DNA of 19,624 bases. Source: OLB6 sp964525565 (GTDB lineage Bacteria > Bacteroidota > Ignavibacteria > Kapaibacteriales > Kapaibacteriaceae). Below are positions 6,771 to 13,824 of the stretch, one piece after another; within the stretch, counting starts at the first letter, position 1; every line of letters starts with the position of its first letter. A model generated the notes under the pieces. It saw only the letters and a list, made by a program, of their open reading frames with translations, did no database searches and had not been told where the DNA came from. The translations under genes were made by a program, and so were the position numbers. The DNA lies in contig CAZGHI010000045.1 in assembly GCA_964525565.1 (NCBI GenBank), forward strand, positions 1 to 19,624. Direction: 5' to 3'.

Positions 6771-6871
6771 GCCAAGTCCCGTGCGATTGTGCCGAACCCA
6801 ACCCCGCCAGGTCCGGAAGGAAGCAACGGTCAGTTTGTGTACAAGGCGCCACGGATCACTTGGCTTTTTTT
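6771..6871 (+). ncRNA. ffs: Signal recognition particle RNA, small bacterial (4.5S) type
   Basis: RNA scaffold of the signal recognition particle, which binds Ffh and targets nascent membrane and secreted proteins. The diagnostic domain IV apical sequence GCCAGGTCCGGAAGGAAGCA lies at 6806-6825, with the GGAA tetraloop and the A-rich asymmetric Ffh-binding loop. The ends pair: GCCAAGT (6771-6777) with ACTTGGC (6858-6864), then CCGTG (6779-6783) with CACGG (6850-6854). The stem-loop is about 94 nt, followed directly by a T7 tract, so this is the short form without an Alu domain. Its own promoter sits immediately upstream and the RNase E/G gene begins 37 bases after the T-tract. Confidence 0.95.
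6858..6871 (+). terminator. Terminator of the SRP RNA
   Basis: The closing stem of the SRP RNA (ACTTGGC 6858-6864 pairing with 6771-6777) is followed by seven T (6865-6871). This gives the RNA a defined 3' end and should limit read-through into the RNase gene at 6909. Confidence 0.7.
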
Positions 6872-6908
6872 ATAGCCCCTTACACAGTGATGAAAGAACG
6901 GACCCTTT

Positions 6909-8507
6909 ATGGTTCGGCGGATCCTGATTAACGTAACGCCAACGCACCAGCGGATAGCAATTACCGAAGACGGACGGTTGGCAGAACTGTTTACTGAAGA
7001 GCCGGATAGCGAACATCATGTTGGTAATATCTACCTGGGCAGAGTAACGAAGATTCTGCAGGGGATGAATGCCGCTTTTATCAACATTGGCCTGGAGCAA
7101 GATGCCTTTTTACACTTCAGTGATGTTGATGCTTCGATGGAAGAAGATGATGTTGCCAGCGACGATGAAGAGGACGATCGCACGCTGTCCGAATCCCTTG
7201 ATTCAAGCGATGTAGCCCTTCGCACAGCTCGAACACTTCCGCGTAAAAAGCTGCCAACATTTGCAACCAAGCGGAGTGGCGAGGTAACAATTAATCTTCA
7301 GCCCAAGCAAAAGGTCATTGTTCAGGTTACGCGTGAAGCCTACCATCAGAAAGGTGTACGTGTAACCACCAAGGTCGGTCTGCCAGGACGGAATGTTGTT
7401 GTGCTGCCGTTTGACGGAAATGTTGGCGTTTCCAGAAAAATTCAGTCACAGCGCGAGCGTCGTCGGCTTCGATCAATTGCTCGGGAAATACTTCCCGAAG
7501 GCATGGGATGTATCATCCGCACGGCCGCCGAAGGACTTGACTCTGATGATGTTCGACGCGATTTCGAAGTTCTTGTACAATCGTGGCGGGAGATTGAAGA
7601 AGATGTTCGCAAAAACCCGGAACCACGGCTGCTCCGTGCCGAAGCAGGGATTGCACACAGTGTTATCCGAGACTTGTTTAAAGATGATGTGCAGCAAGTA
7701 GTGGTGGACGACAGGAAAGTGTACCGGGAGATTCGTAACTACGTGGAACGAACGGCACCTGGTCTGCGAGACAAGCTCGAACTCTACACCGACTCCCGAC
7801 CCATTTTTGATACGTTCGGCATTGAACGAGAAGTTCACCAAACGCATCAACGGCGGGTGTACCTTCCCAGTGGCGGCAGCATCGTGATAGACCACACCGA
7901 GGCTATGGTGGTAATTGATGTAAACAGCGGTCGTGCAACAAACGAGCGAACGCAGGAAAGCAATGCTGTTAAAACAAACTTCGAAGCTGTCCGCGAAATC
8001 GCTAAACAGATTCGACTCCGCGACATAGGGGGAATGATTGTTGTTGACTTCATAGACATGCAACAAGAAGAAAACCGTCGGAAGCTCATGACCGAGATGA
8101 AGCGCGAAACAAGCAGAGATCGGGCCAAAACCGTCATCTATCCGATTACTCATCTCGGTATCATGCAGCTAACGCGGCAGCGTATTCGCCAGAGTATTGC
8201 CGAGCGCACCAGCAACGACTGTCCGCTGTGCTTCGGTACAGGCAAAATCCAAGACCCCTCCAATACTGCCTCGGCAATAGATCGCTGGTTACGGAATTTT
8301 CGAGCACGAACCTGGAAACTCCGTGTAACGATTAAAGCGCACCCATATGTGGTTCAATTCCTGCTGCGCCGCCGAAGTTCAACCTTGTGGAAATGGCTAC
8401 GCTCATATTTTCTCTTTGTTCGGCTCGTAGAAGATGCCGATATGGAGGCCGGTGAGTTTGTTGGTCTTCTGCCTAATGGTCACGACGTAACGAAAACCTA
8501 TCAATAA
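6909..8507 (+). CDS. rng: Ribonuclease E/G family endoribonuclease
   Basis: Cytoplasmic, Mg-dependent single-strand endoribonuclease for rRNA maturation and mRNA decay. 532 residues: an N-terminal S1 RNA-binding region, the 5'-sensor/RNase H-like part and the DNase I-like catalytic domain. Catalytic Asp337 (VVIDVNSGR) and Asp380 (MIVVDFIDM) are 43 apart, as Asp303 and Asp346 in E. coli RNase E; the zinc link CPLC is at 438-441, 58 after Asp380, again as in RNase E. There is no long C-terminal scaffold, so it is RNase G-like. Unusual is an acidic, low-complexity insert at about 76-100 (MEEDDVASDDEEDDR) inside the S1 region, matching the offset of about 34 residues before the catalytic Asp. The stop overlaps the dxr start (TAATG). 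No clear Shine-Dalgarno. Confidence 0.93.
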   Translation: MVRRILINVTPTHQRIAITEDGRLAELFTEEPDSEHHVGNIYLGRVTKILQGMNAAFINIGLEQDAFLHFSDVDASMEEDDVASDDEEDDRTLSESLDSSDVALRTARTLPRKKLPTFATKRSGEVTINLQPKQKVIVQVTREAYHQKGVRVTTKVGLPGRNVVVLPFDGNVGVSRKIQSQRERRRLRSIAREILPEGMGCIIRTAAEGLDSDDVRRDFEVLVQSWREIEEDVRKNPEPRLLRAEAGIAHSVIRDLFKDDVQQVVVDDRKVYREIRNYVERTAPGLRDKLELYTDSRPIFDTFGIEREVHQTHQRRVYLPSGGSIVIDHTEAMVVIDVNSGRATNERTQESNAVKTNFEAVREIAKQIRLRDIGGMIVVDFIDMQQEENRRKLMTEMKRETSRDRAKTVIYPITHLGIMQLTRQRIRQSIAERTSNDCPLCFGTGKIQDPSNTASAIDRWLRNFRARTWKLRVTIKAHPYVVQFLLRRRSSTLWKWLRSYFLFVRLVEDADMEAGEFVGLLPNGHDVTKTYQ

Positions 8508-9676
8508 TGACTCCACGTACTGTTTCCATCCTCGGCTCAACAGGATCTATAGGCACTCAAACGCTGCAAGTGCTGCATTCCCTTGGTAGCCAATACCAAC
8601 TACGGTGGATTACCTGTAACACGAAGGCCGAAGAGTTGGCACATCAGGTTGCCCAATATCAACCGTATGGAGTTGCCCTTCGTGATGAAGAAGCCTTTAC
8701 GCGGTTCAAAGAGCTGCTCCCTTCCTTTACAGGTCCGATACTCTGTGGCGAAGATGGCCTGTGCGAGGCTGCTGCTGACGCTGAGAACGATATCGTTATG
8801 AGTGCCATGGTTGGTTTTTCGGGGGTTGTTCCTACGCTAGCAGCGATACGGGCCGGACATATCATAGCTCTGGCAAACAAGGAATCGCTCGTAAGTGCCG
8901 GTAGCATAATTATGGCAGAAGCTCGGACGTCGGGAGCTACCATACTTGCTGTGGATAGTGAACATAGTGCAGTTCTACAATGCCTCGTTGGCGAGGCGCC
9001 GCACTCGATACAGCGGATAATACTAACGGCTTCCGGTGGACCGTTTAGGACGTTTACCGATAACCAGATGGACACCATTACCGTAGAACAAGCGCTGCGC
9101 CATCCCAATTGGAATATGGGCAATAAAATTACTATTGACTCTGCTACGCTTATGAACAAAGGCTTTGAGGTGATCGAAGCATACTGGCTGTTTCACCTCA
9201 ATCCACATCAGATTCAGGTGGTGGTGCACCCGCAAAGCATTATCCACAGCTTGGTTGAGTTCGTTGACGGTTCTGTAAAAGCACAACTGGGGCATCCATC
9301 AATGTTAGTCCCCATTCAATACGCCCTTACGTTTCCCGACCGACGTTCGCTCAACGTGCAGCCCTTTAACCTTGCGGAGATTGGAACACTTACCTTCGAG
9401 GAACCCGACACCAAACGGTTTCCCTGTTTGGATCTGGCATACCATTGCTTAGAGCAGGGCGGTACAGCCGGTTGCATTCTCAATGCAGCGAACGAAGTGG
9501 CTGTACATGCATTTTTGAGTAACAAAATCACTTTTCGTTCGATTGCGCAGGTTATCGGGAAAACCGTTGAAGGCATGAAGTTCCACACTCAACCGTCATT
9601 GGCCACTATTCTTGAAGCAGATGCAGAAGCACGTGTAGTTACCCGAGACTTCATTCGGCGTGTGGGTATGCAATAG
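8507..9676 (+). CDS. dxr: 1-deoxy-D-xylulose 5-phosphate reductoisomerase
   Basis: Second step of the non-mevalonate (MEP) isoprenoid pathway: converts 1-deoxy-D-xylulose 5-phosphate to 2-C-methyl-D-erythritol 4-phosphate with NADPH and a divalent metal; target of fosmidomycin. 389 residues, normal length. NADPH motif GSTGSIGTQTL at 10-20, LANKESLVSAG (Asn124, Lys125, Glu126), metal ligands Asp150 and Glu152 in VDSEHSA and Glu221 in MNKGFEVIEA with Asn217 and Lys218, and the substrate loop TASGGPFR with HPNWNMGNKITIDSATLMNKG following. All expected catalytic residues are present. The ATG overlaps the RNase stop by one base, so the two genes are translationally linked; rseP follows after 72 bases, a neighbour often seen beside dxr. 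Confidence 0.97.
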   Translation: MTPRTVSILGSTGSIGTQTLQVLHSLGSQYQLRWITCNTKAEELAHQVAQYQPYGVALRDEEAFTRFKELLPSFTGPILCGEDGLCEAAADAENDIVMSAMVGFSGVVPTLAAIRAGHIIALANKESLVSAGSIIMAEARTSGATILAVDSEHSAVLQCLVGEAPHSIQRIILTASGGPFRTFTDNQMDTITVEQALRHPNWNMGNKITIDSATLMNKGFEVIEAYWLFHLNPHQIQVVVHPQSIIHSLVEFVDGSVKAQLGHPSMLVPIQYALTFPDRRSLNVQPFNLAEIGTLTFEEPDTKRFPCLDLAYHCLEQGGTAGCILNAANEVAVHAFLSNKITFRSIAQVIGKTVEGMKFHTQPSLATILEADAEARVVTRDFIRRVGMQ

Positions 9677-9748
9677 CAGGCCCGGATTACACAAATCAAT
9701 CTGCATCTGGTAAACCTATGCTCTAGCCCCTTTCACTGAAATCGCTCT

Positions 9749-11101
9749 ATGTCTGAACTCATTGCTTTTCTCGTTGTTATCGGCATCCTTGTTTTTGTTC
9801 ATGAACTCGGGCACTTTCTGGCGGCGAGGTGGACGGGCATGAGGGCCGATGTGTTTGCAATTGGTATGGGACCACGTCTGCTCGGATGGAACAGGCATAA
9901 CGGCTTCACCTTTGGTCCGTTACCTGCCGGCCTTGATCTTGGTTCCGATACTGACTATCGCATCTGCATGTTCCCCATTGGCGGTTACGTGAAAATTATT
10001 GGCATGGTTGACGAAAGTTTTGATACAGAGTTTGCCAACCGGCCCCCAGAACCATACGAGTTCCGCTCCAAGAATGCTCTCCAAAAGGCATTTGTGCTGA
10101 GTGCCGGCGTGCTCATGAACATGCTCCTTGCCGTTGTTGTGTTCTTCGGGTTAACTCTTGCCAAGGGTAAAGACGACTTAAAAACAACCACCATCGGCTA
10201 CGTGGAGCCAGGTTCGTTGGCTGCACAGATAGGCCTGCAATCCGGTGATAAGGTAGAGGCGGTAAATGGTGTGCCGTGCTCAACGTGGGACGGTGTTATA
10301 TCGGCGCTTACAACACGTCGTACAGCCGACACAACAGTTCTAGACATCGTGCGCAACAACCAACGTATTGTTCGTTCAGTGACCGAAACAGAGGTGATTG
10401 CGGCCATGGCAGGGGGGGGGCTTGGTTTACAACCATCAGGTATGAAGGTTGAGCTCGGCGACATTGTTTCGTATGGCCCGGCCGACAAAGCGGGATTAAA
10501 AACGGGGGATGTAATCCTGGCCGCAGATAGTACTCCGGTGTTGGCGCTAACACAGTTACAGCAATACATTCGGAGTCATGCAGGGCAAACCGTTACGCTG
10601 CACGTAGAAAGGGCCGACACTGTATTGCCTGTATCTGTTACGGTGGGCAAGGACAGTGTTATTCAAGTGGCTCTAAGCGTGCGCTATGCCGGAACCACAA
10701 TCCACACAGACTATAGCATACCACAAGCCGCAGCAATGGCTGTTGAAGAAGTTGCAGGAACTGTTGCTCTGATCTGGACATCTGTTTCACACATCATCAC
10801 CGGAACAGTAAGCGCAAAACAGAGCATTGGGGGGCCAATTAAAATTGCACGAATGGCTTCACGGAGTCAGGATGCTGGTCTCGACGTGTTTGCACGATTC
10901 CTGGCTCTGATTTCGATTTCACTTGCTGTAATGAACCTGCTTCCTCTGCCTGGTCTCGACGGTGGACACTTGATGTTTGTAGGCATTGAAGCCATCATTC
11001 GTCGGGAAATTCCAACCAAGGTGAAGATCCGTGTACAGCAAGCCGGACTCCTACTTCTTCTGGTGCTGATGGCGTATGTCTTCTACCTCGACCTATCGTA
11101 A
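9749..11101 (+). CDS. rseP: Site-2 intramembrane zinc protease RseP (M50 family)
   Basis: Inner-membrane metalloprotease that cleaves membrane-bound anti-sigma factors and leftover signal peptides in the envelope stress pathway. 450 residues. The zinc motif HELGH is at 18-22 inside the first membrane helix; a second helix follows at about 112-132 (VLSAGVLMNMLLAVVVFFGL). Two PDZ domains lie between (about 145-215 and 225-305, the latter with GPADKAGLKTGDVIL). The C-terminal membrane part carries NLLPLPGLDGGHL with the third metal ligand Asp404, then a final helix. All active-site parts are present. A G9 run at 10412-10420 encodes Gly-Gly-Gly between the PDZ domains, in frame. surE follows after 21 bases. 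Confidence 0.95.
   Translation: MSELIAFLVVIGILVFVHELGHFLAARWTGMRADVFAIGMGPRLLGWNRHNGFTFGPLPAGLDLGSDTDYRICMFPIGGYVKIIGMVDESFDTEFANRPPEPYEFRSKNALQKAFVLSAGVLMNMLLAVVVFFGLTLAKGKDDLKTTTIGYVEPGSLAAQIGLQSGDKVEAVNGVPCSTWDGVISALTTRRTADTTVLDIVRNNQRIVRSVTETEVIAAMAGGGLGLQPSGMKVELGDIVSYGPADKAGLKTGDVILAADSTPVLALTQLQQYIRSHAGQTVTLHVERADTVLPVSVTVGKDSVIQVALSVRYAGTTIHTDYSIPQAAAMAVEEVAGTVALIWTSVSHIITGTVSAKQSIGGPIKIARMASRSQDAGLDVFARFLALISISLAVMNLLPLPGLDGGHLMFVGIEAIIRREIPTKVKIRVQQAGLLLLLVLMAYVFYLDLS
10412..10420 (+). repeat. G9 homopolymer inside rseP
   Basis: Nine G encode three Gly codons at the linker before the second PDZ domain (MAGGGLG). The frame is intact. Gain or loss of one base would remove the C-terminal metal ligand and membrane helices. 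Confidence 0.9.
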
Positions 11102-11122
11102 CGACCAACACCATTATACGAT

Positions 11123-11890
11123 ATGCACATCCTTGTTACGAATGATGACGGAATAGACTCTCCGGGCATCGCAGCGTTGGTTGCTGCCATGCGGAAGATT
11201 GGTACAACGATCGTTGTGGCGCCGGACAGGCAGCAAAGCGCCGTTGGGCACGCACTTACCGTAAGCAGTCCGCTACGGGCTACTCCATTCCACCGTGAGG
11301 GTGAATTGTTCGGCTGGGCAATCAACGGCACGCCGGCAGATTGTGTAAAACTGGGTATCTCTGCATTGCTGGATGTAATGCCGGATATCGTTGTTAGTGG
11401 TATTAACCACGGCAGCAACACAAGTGTGAATGCCATATACAGTGGTACCGTTAGCGCCGCTACCGAGGGAACACTTATGGGTGTTCCTAGTATGGCCGTA
11501 AGTCTCGACGATTTCAGCATGAACGCAGATTTTACTCTGGCTGCCATAGTAGCCGAGCATATGGCACGCCAGCTTCGAGACTTACAACTTCCTGCAGGTA
11601 CGCTACTCAACGTGAATGTGCCGGCAATACCACCAGAGAAGTGTAAAGGAATACGAATAGCCCGCCAAGGCCATAGTGTGTGGCAAGACAGCTACGAACG
11701 TCGCATCGATCCCCACAAACGCGAATACTTCTGGCTTACCGGAGAGCTGGTTTCCGTGCAAGAGTTGCCGGACGCCGACGATTTGTTGGTAGCGCAGGGT
11801 TACGTTGCCGTAACTCCTATCCATTATGAGCTAACAAATTTTAATGTGCTGGACGATCTGCGCAGCAGAGTTACCGATCTTAGCTTCTGA
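11123..11890 (+). CDS. surE: 5'/3'-nucleotidase SurE
   Basis: Metal-dependent phosphatase of nucleoside 5'- and 3'-monophosphates, associated with stationary-phase survival; cytoplasmic. 255 residues, normal length. Family signatures: ILVTNDDGIDSPGI at the start with metal ligands Asp8 and Asp9, Ser39 in VVAPDRQQSAVGH, and Asn95 in VVSGINHGSNTS, followed by YSGTVSAATEG and NVNVP. All four metal-site residues are visible. The gene follows rseP by 21 bases and likely closes the rng-dxr-rseP-surE transcript. Its last 11 bases overlap the leftward glycosyltransferase tail to tail. Confidence 0.96.
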   Translation: MHILVTNDDGIDSPGIAALVAAMRKIGTTIVVAPDRQQSAVGHALTVSSPLRATPFHREGELFGWAINGTPADCVKLGISALLDVMPDIVVSGINHGSNTSVNAIYSGTVSAATEGTLMGVPSMAVSLDDFSMNADFTLAAIVAEHMARQLRDLQLPAGTLLNVNVPAIPPEKCKGIRIARQGHSVWQDSYERRIDPHKREYFWLTGELVSVQELPDADDLLVAQGYVAVTPIHYELTNFNVLDDLRSRVTDLSF

Positions 11891-12944
11891 GAAACCCTGA
11901 ATCTGCATATATCTGCATTAGGGAATCAAGCGCATGCCAATCAGCAGGCTTTGGAGTGGGACGCGTCTCCGTCGCGGCAACGTCGGTAAGCTTGGCGAGC
12001 AAGTCTGCAGCACTACCGGTTTTAAAGAGGATTGTTCCCGGCGGTCGCTGCACGGCATCCGACCCCACAGCCCATGTCCCTTCCTCAATTGCTTCCGCAA
12101 GTGTTAAGCTCTCTCCGCCCTCAGTGCGTGTTGGTCGTACCACGCAGTGTGCCAAATGAACTATGGATGATAGGGGGCTTTGCATGTTGTGTACAAAGTG
12201 AATTCGTGAATCGGATCCTGCCAAAGCGGTGTATAAGTTCAGTATCTCTACATCGACGATTGTTCCAAGGATAATCAGGAGCGATGCATCCTGCATTGGC
12301 AACTCACGAAATGCTGTAAGCAGAGTATCAATACCGTACAGATCTTCGCCATCGTATCGTGTAATCCGTCCGGCATTCGCTAAAAATCGAACTCTTGCCA
12401 TTTTCCACTGCTGTGGCAATGCTGGTGGTGACTGGTCACGTTCCCACTGTGATATCGGCAAGGCCGACGGGACAACGTATAACGAAGAATTTGTTAAGCC
12501 CAGTCTGCTCTGCAAAGCATCGCGAACATCCTTGCTGATGGCTATAACGGCCCGTGCATTACGGTACACACCGGCCAATGTCCGATCCAGGTGCACAAGA
12601 TCCTTGCGCAAACGAAAAGAATGTACGGTAATGCAGTAGGGTCTGCCCACCATCTTCCACAACATCCCCAGTGCAATGGCGCGCCGGGCATTACCTTCAT
12701 CGGTGTGCATGTGCACTGCGTTACCTGCCAGAGCCGGAAGGACCGATAACCGAAATGTATGGGGGAGACCTTTAGGTAACCCCGCAGTGCTTATTCCTCG
12801 TACATCAATCCCCCTTGTTTGCAGCCTCTCCATTAGTCGAATCAAGTGAAGGGCAACACCGCCAAAAGGGGGGGGGAAGGGGCCAAGAAGTGAAAGTTTA
12901 GGCACGGAGGGGGACACGGGAGAATACGTGTGATTTTCTTTCAT
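11880..12944 (-). CDS. Glycosyltransferase, GT4/GT1-like (GT-B fold)
   Basis: About 354 residues. It opens with the acceptor-domain motif LLGPFPPPFGGVALH, common at the N-terminus of GT4 enzymes, continues with ITVHSF and AVIAISKDVRDAL-type segments, and has the C-terminal donor-site motif RPTRTEGGESLTLAEAIEEG, which includes the E-x7-E pattern (TEGGESLTLAEA) that binds the nucleotide sugar. Donor and acceptor cannot be read. The start is uncertain: ATG 12944 is used; ATG 12962 and GTG 12905 are possible, the last giving an 8-base overlap with the preceding gene. It overlaps the FkbM methyltransferase upstream, so both probably act on the same surface glycan. A G9 tract at 12868-12876 (C9 in the coding sense) falls in the PFPPPF codons. 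Confidence 0.85.
   Translation of the reverse strand: MKENHTYSPVSPSVPKLSLLGPFPPPFGGVALHLIRLMERLQTRGIDVRGISTAGLPKGLPHTFRLSVLPALAGNAVHMHTDEGNARRAIALGMLWKMVGRPYCITVHSFRLRKDLVHLDRTLAGVYRNARAVIAISKDVRDALQSRLGLTNSSLYVVPSALPISQWERDQSPPALPQQWKMARVRFLANAGRITRYDGEDLYGIDTLLTAFRELPMQDASLLIILGTIVDVEILNLYTALAGSDSRIHFVHNMQSPLSSIVHLAHCVVRPTRTEGGESLTLAEAIEEGTWAVGSDAVQRPPGTILFKTGSAADLLAKLTDVAATETRPTPKPADWHALDSLMQIYADSGFLRS
12868..12876 (+). repeat. G9 homopolymer inside the glycosyltransferase gene
   Basis: Nine G on the plus strand, C9 in the coding sense, encode the Pro-Pro-Pro of the GPFPPPFGG motif near the N-terminus. In frame as sequenced; a slip would truncate the protein early, as in known phase-variable glycan genes of other bacteria. 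Confidence 0.9.
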
Positions 12945-13800
12945 TGTGTACAAAGACCACATTCTCCATTACGTGTGGTATGTTGGCCGGAACTTCGCTA
13001 AGTGCACCGTTCGAATGGATGCTATAGGCACTGTATCCAAAATCATTCATATACGATTTAAATGCAACTGTTGAAAACCCTCGTGCTTGCTGAATTGTTT
13101 CTGCCAGCTCAATAACCAGTGTTGGTCTTAACGTGGTCAAAACCGTTTGCGCGCCCTGGATGGCTTCAAGTTCAGCCCCTTCGATGTCAAGTTTTATAAG
13201 ATCGATAGCGTGAACCTGGAGCTCTTTCACTTGTTCATCAATAGTTGTTGCAGGTACTTCGATAAACGCCGTACCAACGTTCGGATCTGATGCAACCGTG
13301 GAATGTGTTCCTGAATTGTGATCGGCTGATAAGAACAACTTGATCATATGAGGATGGTCTGAAATTGCCTTCCGAATGAGGGTTACATTCTGAAGGTTGT
13401 TGAGTTGCACATTCCGCAAAAAACGCTCTGCATTGGCTGATTCGGGCTCAAAAGAATACACCTTGCACGTAGGATTCGCGGAAGCCATAACGAGAGTTAA
13501 ATAGCCAATTTGTGCGCCAACATCGAAGCAAACAGCATTGTTGTGTATTAAACGACGGATGAAGCGGACTGTAGGGAGCTCGTAGCTGCCAAACAGATAA
13601 AGATGTGATTGAAGAAACTCACCTGTGTTTAACTCCATTCGTAGATTGTAACGCAAACGTGTGTTCACAAACGCAGGCACGTTCGGAGCAAAGAACCCTG
13701 AATACAGTAAGTTCTGCAACCGGAATTTTCCACGCTCTATTGGATAGAGGCGGGTTAATATGCATATAATTGAACGCGCTACCTTTTGGATAATGCTCAC
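12898..13800 (-). CDS. FkbM family methyltransferase
   Basis: 300 residues. SAM-binding motifs are clear: VCFDVGAQIGYLTLVMA (motif I, D-x-G-A-x-x-G) at about 90-106, VYSFEPE (acidic residue at the end of strand 2), then LIKLDIEGAELEAIQGA, the hallmark of the FkbM family. FkbM proteins O-methylate sugars or polyketides; beside a glycosyltransferase the likely target is a surface polysaccharide or lipid-linked glycan (inference). The start is GTG at 13800; no in-frame ATG close by looks better. Only 24 bases separate it from the divergent kelch/lectin gene, so the two promoters must overlap the opposite coding sequence. The stop overlaps the glycosyltransferase start region. Confidence 0.9.
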   Translation of the reverse strand: MSIIQKVARSIICILTRLYPIERGKFRLQNLLYSGFFAPNVPAFVNTRLRYNLRMELNTGEFLQSHLYLFGSYELPTVRFIRRLIHNNAVCFDVGAQIGYLTLVMASANPTCKVYSFEPESANAERFLRNVQLNNLQNVTLIRKAISDHPHMIKLFLSADHNSGTHSTVASDPNVGTAFIEVPATTIDEQVKELQVHAIDLIKLDIEGAELEAIQGAQTVLTTLRPTLVIELAETIQQARGFSTVAFKSYMNDFGYSAYSIHSNGALSEVPANIPHVMENVVFVHNERKSHVFSRVPLRA

Positions 13801-13824
13801 TAATATTTTCCCTTGGTTGTAGAT

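Noticed and set aside
7473..8153. 226-codon open frame on the minus strand
   Set aside because: It is fully antisense to the RNase E/G gene, whose catalytic motifs are conserved; a codon-bias shadow.
8659..9159. 166-codon open frame on the minus strand
   Set aside because: Antisense to dxr, with low-complexity Ser/Ala content typical of a shadow frame.
11083..11610. 175-codon open frame on the minus strand
   Set aside because: It is antisense to surE, which is complete with all metal-site residues.
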